Source: an uncultured Alphaproteobacteria bacterium (lineage in GTDB: Bacteria; Pseudomonadota; Alphaproteobacteria; HIMB59; GCA-002718135). Taken from it: a stretch of 45,690 nucleotides of DNA. Positions 25,008 through 32,867 of the stretch are shown piece after piece. Made by a program: the position numbers and the translations under genes. Positions within the stretch are counted from its first letter, which is position 1. Each line of letters opens with the position of its first letter. The notes under the pieces were generated by a model. The model was not told where the DNA came from and searched no databases. It saw nothing but the letters and a program-made list of their open reading frames with translations. The stretch spans positions 1 to 45,690 of the forward strand of contig CACAAZ010000010.1 of the NCBI GenBank assembly GCA_902530685.1. Reading direction: 5' to 3'.

Positions 25008-25364
25008 ATGTCATTGGGAACAAAAATTTATACTTGGTTTAAGGGCAACGTAGTTGGTATTGATGAATTAGGAAATAAATATTACTGCAGTTCTAAAGAT
25101 TTTAAAAATTTAAAAGCAAAAAGATGGGTAATTTTTAATGGCGAAATAGAAGCGTCAAACATTCCACCGCACTGGCATGCCTGGCTTCACAAATCGATTG
25201 ATAATCCTCCTCTTGACTATTCACATAAATATAAATGGCAAAAAAATCATAAACCAAATATGACTGGTACTAGCGATGCATATTTCCCATCATCTCATCC
25301 TCTTTCAAAAAATTATGACCCAGAAAAAAAAGAAGAAGAATATAAATCTTGGACTCCTAATTAG
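25008..25364 (+). CDS. NDUFA12-like NADH:ubiquinone oxidoreductase accessory subunit
   Basis: A 118-residue protein of the NDUFA12 (B17.2) family. The signature is RWVIFNGEIEASNIPPHWHAW (about residues 44-64), preceded by WFKGNVVGIDELGNKYY and followed by a Pro-rich tail with HKPNMTGT. It is an accessory subunit of respiratory complex I in alphaproteobacteria and mitochondria, an indicator of lineage. The last 50 bases also encode the N-terminus of the DUF2155 protein in another frame. Confidence 0.95.
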   Translation: MSLGTKIYTWFKGNVVGIDELGNKYYCSSKDFKNLKAKRWVIFNGEIEASNIPPHWHAWLHKSIDNPPLDYSHKYKWQKNHKPNMTGTSDAYFPSSHPLSKNYDPEKKEEEYKSWTPN

Positions 25365-25719
25365 AGTAATATTTTTTTCTCTTCTACCGCTAACTGTTTC
25401 TGCTGAGACTATTGAAAAAAAATTTGCTTCTTTTAAGTTATTAAATAAAACTACTAATAAAGTTTCTACAAAAGATATTTTGGTAAATTCTAAAATATCA
25501 TGGGAAACTTTAAATATTGAAGTTTTGTATTGTGGTAGCACTCCTCCAACTGAAATTCCTGAAGATTATGTTTTGATAGATGTCTACGATACTATCAATA
25601 ATGAAAATACTAATATTTATAAAGGATGGATGATTTCTTCTTCTCCTGATGTTACTCCTTTAGAAAATCCTATTTATGATCTTTGGTTAGTTAATTGTAG
25701 TAACGATAAGACTTCTTGA
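25315..25719 (+). CDS. DUF2155 domain-containing periplasmic protein
   Basis: A 134-residue exported protein of a family found next to NDUFA12 in alphaproteobacteria. It has a Lys-rich n-region, a hydrophobic core (LLIRVIFFSLLPLTV) and a cleavage site after VSA. The conserved part includes VEVLYCGSTPP-type text (here IEVLYCGSTPPTEIPEDY), GWMISSSPDV and the closing NPIYDLWLVNC. Two conserved Cys could form a disulfide. The ATG at 25315 is the best start since it precedes the signal peptide. The gene overlaps NDUFA12 by 50 bases and the convergent aat gene by 46 bases. Function unknown. Confidence 0.88.
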   Translation: MTQKKKKKNINLGLLIRVIFFSLLPLTVSAETIEKKFASFKLLNKTTNKVSTKDILVNSKISWETLNIEVLYCGSTPPTEIPEDYVLIDVYDTINNENTNIYKGWMISSSPDVTPLENPIYDLWLVNCSNDKTS

Positions 25720-26327
25720 AAATTATTAATTTCCTTAAAAAAACTTTCAATCTCTAAACTTTCTTTTAGTTTATTTTCATAAATCTCAGTTTCTATCTCA
25801 TAAGCTCCAAACTGAACTAAATGAGGATTGAAAAACTGTGAATCTAAAATGGAAAAATTATTTTTTTTTAATATTGCTAATAAATAAAGTAGACAAAACT
25901 TACTTGTGTTTGTCTTCAAACTAAACATGCTTTCACCAAAAAAACATGATCCTATATGTAAACCGTATAAACCGCCAATTAGATTATCTTCTTCATAACA
26001 TTCTACACTGTGACATTTACCTATTTTATATAATTCAATATATGTATCTAAAATAATTTTATTAATCCAAGTATCTTGATCTTTTCTTTTGATCTCTTTG
26101 CATAACTCTACAACTTTAGGAAAATTTTGATCAATTTTAAAACTGTATTTTGTTTTTTTAAACTCGCTAAAAAGTTTCTTTGGATAATGAAAAGTTGAAA
26201 TTGGAATAATAAATCTTAATTTGGGTTTATAAAATTTAATTTCTTCAGAATACTTACTATCAGCCATCGGAAAGTAAGCTTTTTTATAAAATTCTATTAA
26301 GCTGTTTAAATCAATTATTTTACTCAA
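25674..26327 (-). CDS. aat: Leucyl/phenylalanyl-tRNA--protein transferase
   Basis: A 217-residue N-end-rule transferase that adds Leu or Phe to N-terminal Arg/Lys of proteins, marking them for ClpAP. Visible motifs are LIEFYKKAYFPMADS, a TWINKIILDTYIELYKIG helix, HSVECYEEDNLIGGLYGLHIG, FFGESMFS and LDSQFFNPHLVQFGA. The length is slightly below the usual 220-240. It is the last gene of the seven-gene minus-strand operon, overlapping accC by 8 bases. Its last 46 bases are antisense to the conserved end of DUF2155. Confidence 0.93.
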   Translation of the reverse strand: MSKIIDLNSLIEFYKKAYFPMADSKYSEEIKFYKPKLRFIIPISTFHYPKKLFSEFKKTKYSFKIDQNFPKVVELCKEIKRKDQDTWINKIILDTYIELYKIGKCHSVECYEEDNLIGGLYGLHIGSCFFGESMFSLKTNTSKFCLLYLLAILKKNNFSILDSQFFNPHLVQFGAYEIETEIYENKLKESLEIESFFKEINNFQEVLSLLQLTNQRS

Positions 26328-27651
26328 TTAAATTTGACATAAAATTAATGTTGTAACTTCCTCTTTTAAATTCATCAGTTTGAATAATTTTTTGGTGAAG
26401 TTGTATATTTGTATTAATTCCCATTATTACATACTCCTCCAAGGCTCTATTCATTTTTTTTAGAGCTTCTGATCTTGTTGAACCATAAGTAATTAACTTA
26501 CCAATCATACTATCATAATGGGACGGAATTGAGTATCCGTCGTAAACAGCTGAATCTACCCTAATACCTAAGCCTCCTGGTTGGTGATATTGTGTTATTT
26601 TACCTGGCGATGGTATGAAACTTTCCGGATGCTCAGCATTAATTCTACATTCGATTGAATTTCCTTTTAATTTTATATCTTCTTGTTTTATTTTAAGCTT
26701 TTCACCATTTGCAACAAGTATTTGTTCTTTAACAAGATCTATACCAGTTACCATCTCTGTGACAGGATGCTCAACTTGCAAGCGTGTATTCATTTCCATA
26801 AAATAAAATTCATTATTCTCATATAAAAATTCTAGAGTTCCAACACCTTCATATTTAATTTCTTTCATTGCTTTTCTACAAAGTTCTGAAATTTTTTCTC
26901 TATTTTCATTTGTAAGAACAGAACTTGGACTTTCTTCAATAAGTTTTTGATGTTTTCTTTGAATTGAGCAATCTCTTTCTCCCAAAGTAACAACATTCCC
27001 ATATGAATCACATAAAACTTGTATCTCAATATGTTTAGGAGATGTTAAAAATTTTTCCAAATAGACATTTTCATCATTAAAAGATTTTTTTGCTTCAATT
27101 TTTGCTTCCTTGATTGCTTTATCTAAATCATCATTTTCATTTACGATTCTCATTCCTTTTCCACCACCACCACTTGCTGCTTTTACAATAATTGGATATT
27201 TGACTTTACTTATAAATTCTTGAATTTTATTTTTATTACCTAAATCATTAATACCTTTAACCGTTGGCACACCTGACTCATCCATTATTTTTTTTGCATC
27301 AATCTTATTCCCCATCATTTTGATATGTTCTGATCTCGGTCCTATAAATTTGATATTATGCTCTTCAATTATTTCAGCAAATCTTTGATTTTCACTTAAA
27401 AATCCATATCCTGGATGAATGGCATCAACATCAGTTAATGTGGCAGCAGTTATAATTGCTGGAATATTTAAATAACTTGATTGTGCCGAAGCTGGTCCAA
27501 CGCAAATACTTTCATCAGCCATTCTTACATGCATTGCGTTTTCGTCTACATCAGAGTGAATAGCAACTGTTTTAATACCTAATTCTCTACACGCCCTAAG
27601 AACACGTAAGGCTATTTCACCTCTATTAGCAATAAGAATTTTTTTGAACAT
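26320..27651 (-). CDS. accC: Acetyl-CoA carboxylase, biotin carboxylase subunit
   Basis: A 443-residue ATP-grasp enzyme with the canonical features: IANRGEIALRVLRACRELG at the start, the glycine-rich ATP loop KAASGGGGKGMRIV, ERDCSIQRKHQK, EFLYENNEFYFMEMNTRLQ with metal-binding Glu and Asn, and EHPVTEMVTGIDLV. It carboxylates the biotin of AccB, the first step of fatty acid synthesis. It shares one base with accB upstream and overlaps aat downstream. Standard accB-accC pairing. Confidence 0.97.
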   Translation of the reverse strand: MFKKILIANRGEIALRVLRACRELGIKTVAIHSDVDENAMHVRMADESICVGPASAQSSYLNIPAIITAATLTDVDAIHPGYGFLSENQRFAEIIEEHNIKFIGPRSEHIKMMGNKIDAKKIMDESGVPTVKGINDLGNKNKIQEFISKVKYPIIVKAASGGGGKGMRIVNENDDLDKAIKEAKIEAKKSFNDENVYLEKFLTSPKHIEIQVLCDSYGNVVTLGERDCSIQRKHQKLIEESPSSVLTNENREKISELCRKAMKEIKYEGVGTLEFLYENNEFYFMEMNTRLQVEHPVTEMVTGIDLVKEQILVANGEKLKIKQEDIKLKGNSIECRINAEHPESFIPSPGKITQYHQPGGLGIRVDSAVYDGYSIPSHYDSMIGKLITYGSTRSEALKKMNRALEEYVIMGINTNIQLHQKIIQTDEFKRGSYNINFMSNLIE

Positions 27652-28097
27652 TATTCAAAAATTATAAGAGTATCACCATATTCAACAGGCTGACTATTTA
27701 ATGCAACTATTTTTTTTATAATACCTGATCTAGGGGCTTTTATTTCATTAAATGTCTTCATTGCCTCAATTAATAATAACGTGTCTCCTGCTTTAACGTG
27801 TTGACCAACTTTTATGTATGGTTTAGAATTAGGATCTGCAGAAAGATATGCAACTCCTACCATTGGAGATTTAACAATATTTTCCTCATTTATTATGTTC
27901 TTAGTATTATCGACCTCTTTAGTTTCAGTAGCTTTATTAATTTTTTGAATAGAAACATTATTTTCATTAAAATTTTTTGAAGTAATCTCTATTTCATAGT
28001 TATTTTTTTTAATTTTAATTTTTGCAACGCCCTCTATTTTTGATTCTTTTATAATTACTTTAATATTCTCTAAATCTGTTTTATCAATTTTAGTCAT
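27651..28097 (-). CDS. accB: Biotin carboxyl carrier protein of acetyl-CoA carboxylase
   Basis: A 148-residue protein with an N-terminal helical segment, a charged linker and a C-terminal biotinyl domain. The biotin-accepting lysine lies in LLIEAMKTFNEIKAP, with the preceding YIKVGQHVKAGDTL and the following SGIIKKI of the barrel fold. Position +1 after Lys is Thr rather than the common Met, which alphaproteobacterial AccB proteins also show. It shares one base with accC and lies 2 bases after aroQ, giving the alphaproteobacterial order aroQ-accB-accC-aat. Confidence 0.96.
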   Translation of the reverse strand: MTKIDKTDLENIKVIIKESKIEGVAKIKIKKNNYEIEITSKNFNENNVSIQKINKATETKEVDNTKNIINEENIVKSPMVGVAYLSADPNSKPYIKVGQHVKAGDTLLLIEAMKTFNEIKAPRSGIIKKIVALNSQPVEYGDTLIIFE

Positions 28098-28099
28098 AA

Positions 28100-28537
28100 C
28101 TATTTATAAATTAATTTACTTATTGCTTCAATTCCTAGAATATAGCTATCTGATCCAAAGCCACAAATTAAGCCATCTACACCTTCAGAAGTAATACTTT
28201 TTTTCCGATATTCTTCTCTTGAATATATATTTGAAAGGTGTATTTCAATCTTTGGTTTCTTAATTGCTCTTAGAGTATCAAGTATTGCAATTGAAGAGTG
28301 AGTAAATGCAGCAGGATTAATTATTAAACCGTCAAAATTTTTGCTCAATTCGTGAATTTTATCAATTATTTTACCCTCAGTATTTGATTGATAAAAAATA
28401 ATATCAAGATTTTTTTCGACACCCTTTTTTTTACAAGCTTCTTCAATCTCATTAAGGGTATCCTTACCATATATTTCATCCTCTCGAGTGCCTAATAGGT
28501 TAAGATTTGGTCCATTAATTATTAAAATTTTTTTCAT
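28100..28537 (-). CDS. aroQ: 3-dehydroquinate dehydratase, type II
   Basis: A 145-residue dodecameric-type enzyme of the shikimate pathway. Key elements: INGPNLNLLGTREDEIYG (catalytic Arg and Tyr), FYQSNTEGKIIDKIHE, IINPAAFTHSSIAILDTL and EIHLSNIYSREEYRKKS (catalytic His). Lies 2 bases downstream of dcd and 2 bases before accB. Length is typical (about 145-150). Confidence 0.96.
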   Translation of the reverse strand: MKKILIINGPNLNLLGTREDEIYGKDTLNEIEEACKKKGVEKNLDIIFYQSNTEGKIIDKIHELSKNFDGLIINPAAFTHSSIAILDTLRAIKKPKIEIHLSNIYSREEYRKKSITSEGVDGLICGFGSDSYILGIEAISKLIYK

Positions 28538-28539
28538 TA

Positions 28540-29598
28540 TTAATAAAAATGTTTACTCAGTTTTAATCCTTGATTTTGATAATTAGATTTAATTTTTGAA
28601 CCATATACAACATTACTCTTTTTGTTCAACTTTTCATATTTAATTCTTGCTATTGTTTGTCCATCTTCTAATAAAAAGGGTAATTCATTGGTTTTAACTT
28701 CTAGTACTGCATATGAACCATTTGGATCACCAAAACCCGGATCAAAAAAACCAGCATAATGAGCCCGAAAGTCACCAATACCAGTATCATAAGGAACCAT
28801 TTCTCCTGCAAGGAATGGAGGTATACTAATTTTTTCTTTTGATCTTAAAATATAAAATTTATCTTTCTCTATTATAAGTGAATTTGATTCGCTATGTAAT
28901 GGATTCCAAAAATCTTCAATTTTATGAAAATTAATTTTGTTAAAATTAATGTTTGGCGCATTCAATTTAGCACTGTAAGCTACTGGGTTATTTGTTTCTT
29001 TTAAGTTAGCAGAAATTTTTAATCCATTCTCAATTTTAAAATTGTCATTCTCAAAAATAATTTTATGTGAATTATGTAATATACTAAGTTCATAATCAGA
29101 ATAATATTGATGATCGGAATTAATTAATCTTAATTGATTTAGTCTATCACCACTTTGAAGTAAAATATTAAAAGATCTAGATGTTATCTCAAGAAAAATT
29201 TCTCCGTTGTAATTAGAAGGTATTTTTTCATATTCATCAGTATAGTCAACAATTGTCCTACAAAAAATATCTAATCTTCCCGTAGTACTTTTTGGGTTAC
29301 AATGACCAAACATATTATTTGATAAATTTAGTTTTTCATTTAATCTTACAATATAAGTCTTATTTTTTTCAAATAAGAATTGATTTTTTAAATCAATTTT
29401 TTTTAAGGCTAATTTGTGCAATTTTTTTCGAACTGTACTATCGTGACAAACAAAACTATATTTTATTTCATAACATTCATCACTTAAAGTTAAATCCAAA
29501 CTAGCCGGTTGAATTTGATCATTATTCAAAAAAGGTGAAACAATTTTTTTACTTTCAAAGAGTTTCATATAATCTTCATGTATTAAGGATCCAATCAT
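28540..29598 (-). CDS. dcd: dCTP deaminase, double-domain type
   Basis: A 352-residue protein, about twice the size of E. coli Dcd (193). Two dUTPase/Dcd-like barrels are visible. The first half starts IQPASLDLTLSDECYEI and has SGDRLNQLRLI; the second half has FRAHYAGFFDPGFGDPNGS and AVLEVKTNELPFLLEDGQ, which matches the Dcd active-site region with catalytic Glu. Such fused forms are typical of alphaproteobacteria and convert dCTP to dUTP for thymidylate synthesis. The start overlaps the M48 peptidase gene by 4 bases. Confidence 0.9.
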   Translation of the reverse strand: MIGSLIHEDYMKLFESKKIVSPFLNNDQIQPASLDLTLSDECYEIKYSFVCHDSTVRKKLHKLALKKIDLKNQFLFEKNKTYIVRLNEKLNLSNNMFGHCNPKSTTGRLDIFCRTIVDYTDEYEKIPSNYNGEIFLEITSRSFNILLQSGDRLNQLRLINSDHQYYSDYELSILHNSHKIIFENDNFKIENGLKISANLKETNNPVAYSAKLNAPNINFNKINFHKIEDFWNPLHSESNSLIIEKDKFYILRSKEKISIPPFLAGEMVPYDTGIGDFRAHYAGFFDPGFGDPNGSYAVLEVKTNELPFLLEDGQTIARIKYEKLNKKSNVVYGSKIKSNYQNQGLKLSKHFY

Positions 29599-30878
29599 TG
29601 ATAATTTTTGTATATTAATTGAACTAAATCAAATAACTCTTTATCACTAGTTGTAATAAAATTTTCAAGTTCTTTTTTTATTGTAATTTTATTATTTTGC
29701 TTATTCAACCAGTAATATAAGAATTCTTCCCATTCAACTTTGTTTGTATATTTTGATAGTTTTAAATAAATTTGAAGAAGATTTCTATTATTATAAAATT
29801 TATTTAGTAGATTTAAATTTTCTAAAAATAAATTCTCATTTTCTATTATTGTTAATTGATCAAAATTAGTATTTTCAAAAACTCTAATTTGAGCGTAGTA
29901 ATTATTAGGATATTTTTTTAAAACTTTTTTGTAAAACTTTATAGCTTCTTCTAAGTATCCAAATGAAAATAGAATATCTGCTTTAGTCTCAATTAAGTAG
30001 AAATTATTTTGATAAGTTGAAATTAAATTATTTAAATCAATTAGTGAATTTTTAAGATTACCCTTTTTTGCATTAAGTATTGAATTAGCATATAAGTTAT
30101 AATGGCTATTTAGATTATTAATTAGCATTACATCTCCTTTATAACCAATAAATTTTGCTTTTATAAATTTGAATTTAATATCTAAATCTTGATCTATTCT
30201 CTGCTCTTTATTTTCATTTAAATAATTAATTATATTTATTCTCTCTTCAAAATATGGATGAGTACTATATTTTTGTAGCTCTTTTGTTAATCCTCTCTCG
30301 GAAGATTGTTTCTCAATTTTTAACAATAATTTTATTATTGAATTAGAAAATAAGTTCATTTTTTTTAAAGTTTGTAACGAGAAATAATCTGCTTCCTTTT
30401 CTTGATCTTTACTAAAACTAATGTTTTGTTCTGACAAAGTGCCACTACTAATAGCTATTCCCTTTATTAATTCTGGATTATTAAAAAGCATTGAGCTGGC
30501 AATCATTGATAAATTAGAAATCACATTTATATTTTTTGATTTATTATTATTTAATATTCTTTTATTTATATGATTATAATAGATGTGACCTACTTCATGG
30601 GCTATTACTGATAGCAAAGCTATGTAATCATCACAATTTTCAATCAAACCAGAAGTAATATAAATAATGTTATTTTCATCCACAAAAGCATTTATGCTGT
30701 TTTCAGAAATAATTTTAAAATTAATTTTTTTATCAAAACTATTAATAACTTTGATTTCGTTTATTAATTCATCAATAAATACTTCAGTTTCAAAGTCTAA
30801 AATTTGAGAAGACTGTATTTCTTTATTAAATAAAAATAAAAAAATTGTTAAAAAATAAAATAATTTATTTATGACCAC
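29595..30878 (-). CDS. M48 family metallopeptidase with TPR region (BepA-like)
   Basis: A 427-residue protein. The first 23 residues are a signal peptide (KLFYFLTIFLFLFN core). The catalytic zinc motif is SVIAHEVGHIYYNH (HExxH) and the third ligand Glu lies in DQEKEADYFSLQTL. The C-terminal half is helical and repeat-like (a tetratricopeptide pattern around YLEEAIKFYKKVLKKYPNNYYAQ). This is the layout of BepA/YfgC, a periplasmic chaperone-protease of outer-membrane protein assembly. It overlaps rne by 10 bases and dcd by 4 bases. Confidence 0.92.
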   Translation of the reverse strand: MVINKLFYFLTIFLFLFNKEIQSSQILDFETEVFIDELINEIKVINSFDKKINFKIISENSINAFVDENNIIYITSGLIENCDDYIALLSVIAHEVGHIYYNHINKRILNNNKSKNINVISNLSMIASSMLFNNPELIKGIAISSGTLSEQNISFSKDQEKEADYFSLQTLKKMNLFSNSIIKLLLKIEKQSSERGLTKELQKYSTHPYFEERINIINYLNENKEQRIDQDLDIKFKFIKAKFIGYKGDVMLINNLNSHYNLYANSILNAKKGNLKNSLIDLNNLISTYQNNFYLIETKADILFSFGYLEEAIKFYKKVLKKYPNNYYAQIRVFENTNFDQLTIIENENLFLENLNLLNKFYNNRNLLQIYLKLSKYTNKVEWEEFLYYWLNKQNNKITIKKELENFITTSDKELFDLVQLIYKNYQ

Positions 30879-32755
30879 CAGCCTGTTTTTTCTTCAACTT
30901 CCTCAACACCAATATCTGGATTATTGACTTCAGAAATCTTTTTTTCATCTAATACTACTTCTTTTTTATTTTTAGTTTTTTTTGTCTTAATAATTTTCTT
31001 TTTAATTTTTGTATTTTTAGCTGCTTTTTCTTTTGTCTTGTTCTTTATCTTAATAATTTTTTCTTCTTCATTGGATGAAGGATTATTATTATTTTCAATT
31101 TCAATTACTGGATCATGAAGAGAAAATTGATTATTAAATTGAAAGTTTATCTTGGAATTAAAATTATTTTCTAGAAATATTATTTCTTCCTTTTTAATAT
31201 TCAATAAACTTTCTGCTAAGTCAGAGTTACATCTTACATTGATTATCATATTATTGTCATTTGATAATTTTTCTTTAATAACTTTGATTATTTGCTCACT
31301 GATTGAGTTTGGATTTAAGATTAATCCTGAACCTTTGCAATAATTACATTTTTCAAATGATTTATCTATTAGACTTGATCTTAGTCTTTGTCTTGAGAGC
31401 TCCATTAAGCCAAACATACTTATTCTTCCAAACTGCACTCTTGCTCTATCTCTAATCAGAGCGCTTTTAAGCATTTTTTCAACTTTAAAATTATTTCTGT
31501 AATCTTCCATATCAATATAATCAATAACAACTAATCCTCCGAGATCCCTTAGTCTTAGTTGTCTTGCTATTTCTATTGATGCCTCTAAATTGGTTTTTAA
31601 AGCAGTACTTTCAATATTTCTCTCTGAAGTATTTTTACCTGAATTTACATCAATAGCTACTAATGCTTCGGTGGTATTTATAACAATAGATCCACCAGAT
31701 TCAAGTTTTACACTAAGACTAAAAAGTTCATTAATTTGAGACTCGATATTATGTTCAGCAAATAATGAGTTTTCTTTAGATTTAAATTGTTTTATCTTTT
31801 TTACAAATGTTGGAACAATGCTTTTTGTAATTTTTTTTACTTTTTCAAATCCATCTTTCCCATCAACTAATATTTTATCAACGTCATCTGTTAACATATC
31901 TCTAATAGCTCTTTTTAAAACATTGCCTTCTTCATAAACCATACATGGCGCTTCAGAACTTAATGTTAATTCTCTAATTTTATTCCATTGAGATAAAAGA
32001 AAAGAAATATCTTTAGAAATTTCTTTTTTTGTTCTCCCTATACCTGCAGTTCTAATTATAACTGACATTCTTTTTGGAATTTCTACTGAAGATAATATTA
32101 ATTTTAATTTTTTTCTTTGTTCAAGATCACCAATCTTTCTTGAAATACCATCATTGTTCATACTATTTGGCATTAAAACACAATATCTTCCCGCAAATGA
32201 AAGAAATGTAGTTAAAGCAGCACCTTTTAAACCTCTTTCCTCTTTATTAATTTGTACTAGAATTACCTGCCTTGGTCTGATAACGTCTTGAATCTTGTAT
32301 TTTCTGAAAAAATTAAAATAATCTTTTTTCGGATTTATTTTTCTGTTTTTTATTTTATTTTCAAAACTTGACTTATTTTCTTTTTTATCTTCTTCCTCTA
32401 TATTATCAATTTCACTATCATTTGACACACTATCTTGAATTTCTTCTTCATATGAATCTTCAGAATAAATTTTTTCACTTAATTCTTTTATTTTTTTTTC
32501 ATCCGCAGCAGGAATTTTAAAATAGTCAGGATGAATCTCAGTTAAAGGAAGAAAGCCATTTCTACTTGAGCCAAAATCAACAAAGGCAGCTTGAAGAGAA
32601 GGTTCAATTCTTATAATTTTAGCTAAATAAACATCACCTTTTACTGCATTTTTTTTATTAATTTCAATCTCAAAATCATCTAATTTACCATCATCTGAGA
32701 CTGCAATTCTTGTTTCATTTGTGTTAGTTGTATCGATAAGTATATTTTTTGACAT
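30869..32755 (-). CDS. rne: Ribonuclease E/G, compact form
   Basis: A 628-residue endoribonuclease. Order of parts: RNase-H-like start with LIDTTNTNETRIAV, an S1 domain (DVYLAKIIRIEPSLQAAFVD, GSSRNGFLPLTEIH), split by an acidic insertion at about residues 85-140, the catalytic DNase I-like region (AIDVNSGKNT, LVVIDYIDME), and the zinc-link CNYCKGSG. A lysine-rich disordered tail of about 90 residues ends in GWWS; a Gly-Trp-Trp end is a feature I know from alphaproteobacterial RNase E. It is first in a seven-gene operon with its own 112-base upstream gap. E. coli RNase E is 1061 residues, so the degradosome scaffold is mostly absent. Confidence 0.95.
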   Translation of the reverse strand: MSKNILIDTTNTNETRIAVSDDGKLDDFEIEINKKNAVKGDVYLAKIIRIEPSLQAAFVDFGSSRNGFLPLTEIHPDYFKIPAADEKKIKELSEKIYSEDSYEEEIQDSVSNDSEIDNIEEEDKKENKSSFENKIKNRKINPKKDYFNFFRKYKIQDVIRPRQVILVQINKEERGLKGAALTTFLSFAGRYCVLMPNSMNNDGISRKIGDLEQRKKLKLILSSVEIPKRMSVIIRTAGIGRTKKEISKDISFLLSQWNKIRELTLSSEAPCMVYEEGNVLKRAIRDMLTDDVDKILVDGKDGFEKVKKITKSIVPTFVKKIKQFKSKENSLFAEHNIESQINELFSLSVKLESGGSIVINTTEALVAIDVNSGKNTSERNIESTALKTNLEASIEIARQLRLRDLGGLVVIDYIDMEDYRNNFKVEKMLKSALIRDRARVQFGRISMFGLMELSRQRLRSSLIDKSFEKCNYCKGSGLILNPNSISEQIIKVIKEKLSNDNNMIINVRCNSDLAESLLNIKKEEIIFLENNFNSKINFQFNNQFSLHDPVIEIENNNNPSSNEEEKIIKIKNKTKEKAAKNTKIKKKIIKTKKTKNKKEVVLDEKKISEVNNPDIGVEEVEEKTGWWS

Positions 32756-32867
32756 ATTGCCGAAACTCCATAAAATTTTATAATATTTATATTCATTTAT
32801 TGTTTTATTGATTGTATTTTATTTAATGTCATATTTTTGGCCATTTCACAATGTAGATTATTTAATA

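Noticed and set aside
32768-32785. AT palindrome ATAAAATTTTAT upstream of rne as an autoregulatory hairpin
   Set aside because: The palindrome has no loop and would need to open central pairs; no longer structured leader is evident by eye.
32808-32867. Longer PBP1A from a TTG at 32808 or an ATG at 32826
   Set aside because: The extra residues are unlike the family's short cytoplasmic tail; MNFFIKYF at 32868 gives the expected anchor position. The ATG at 32826 cannot be excluded.
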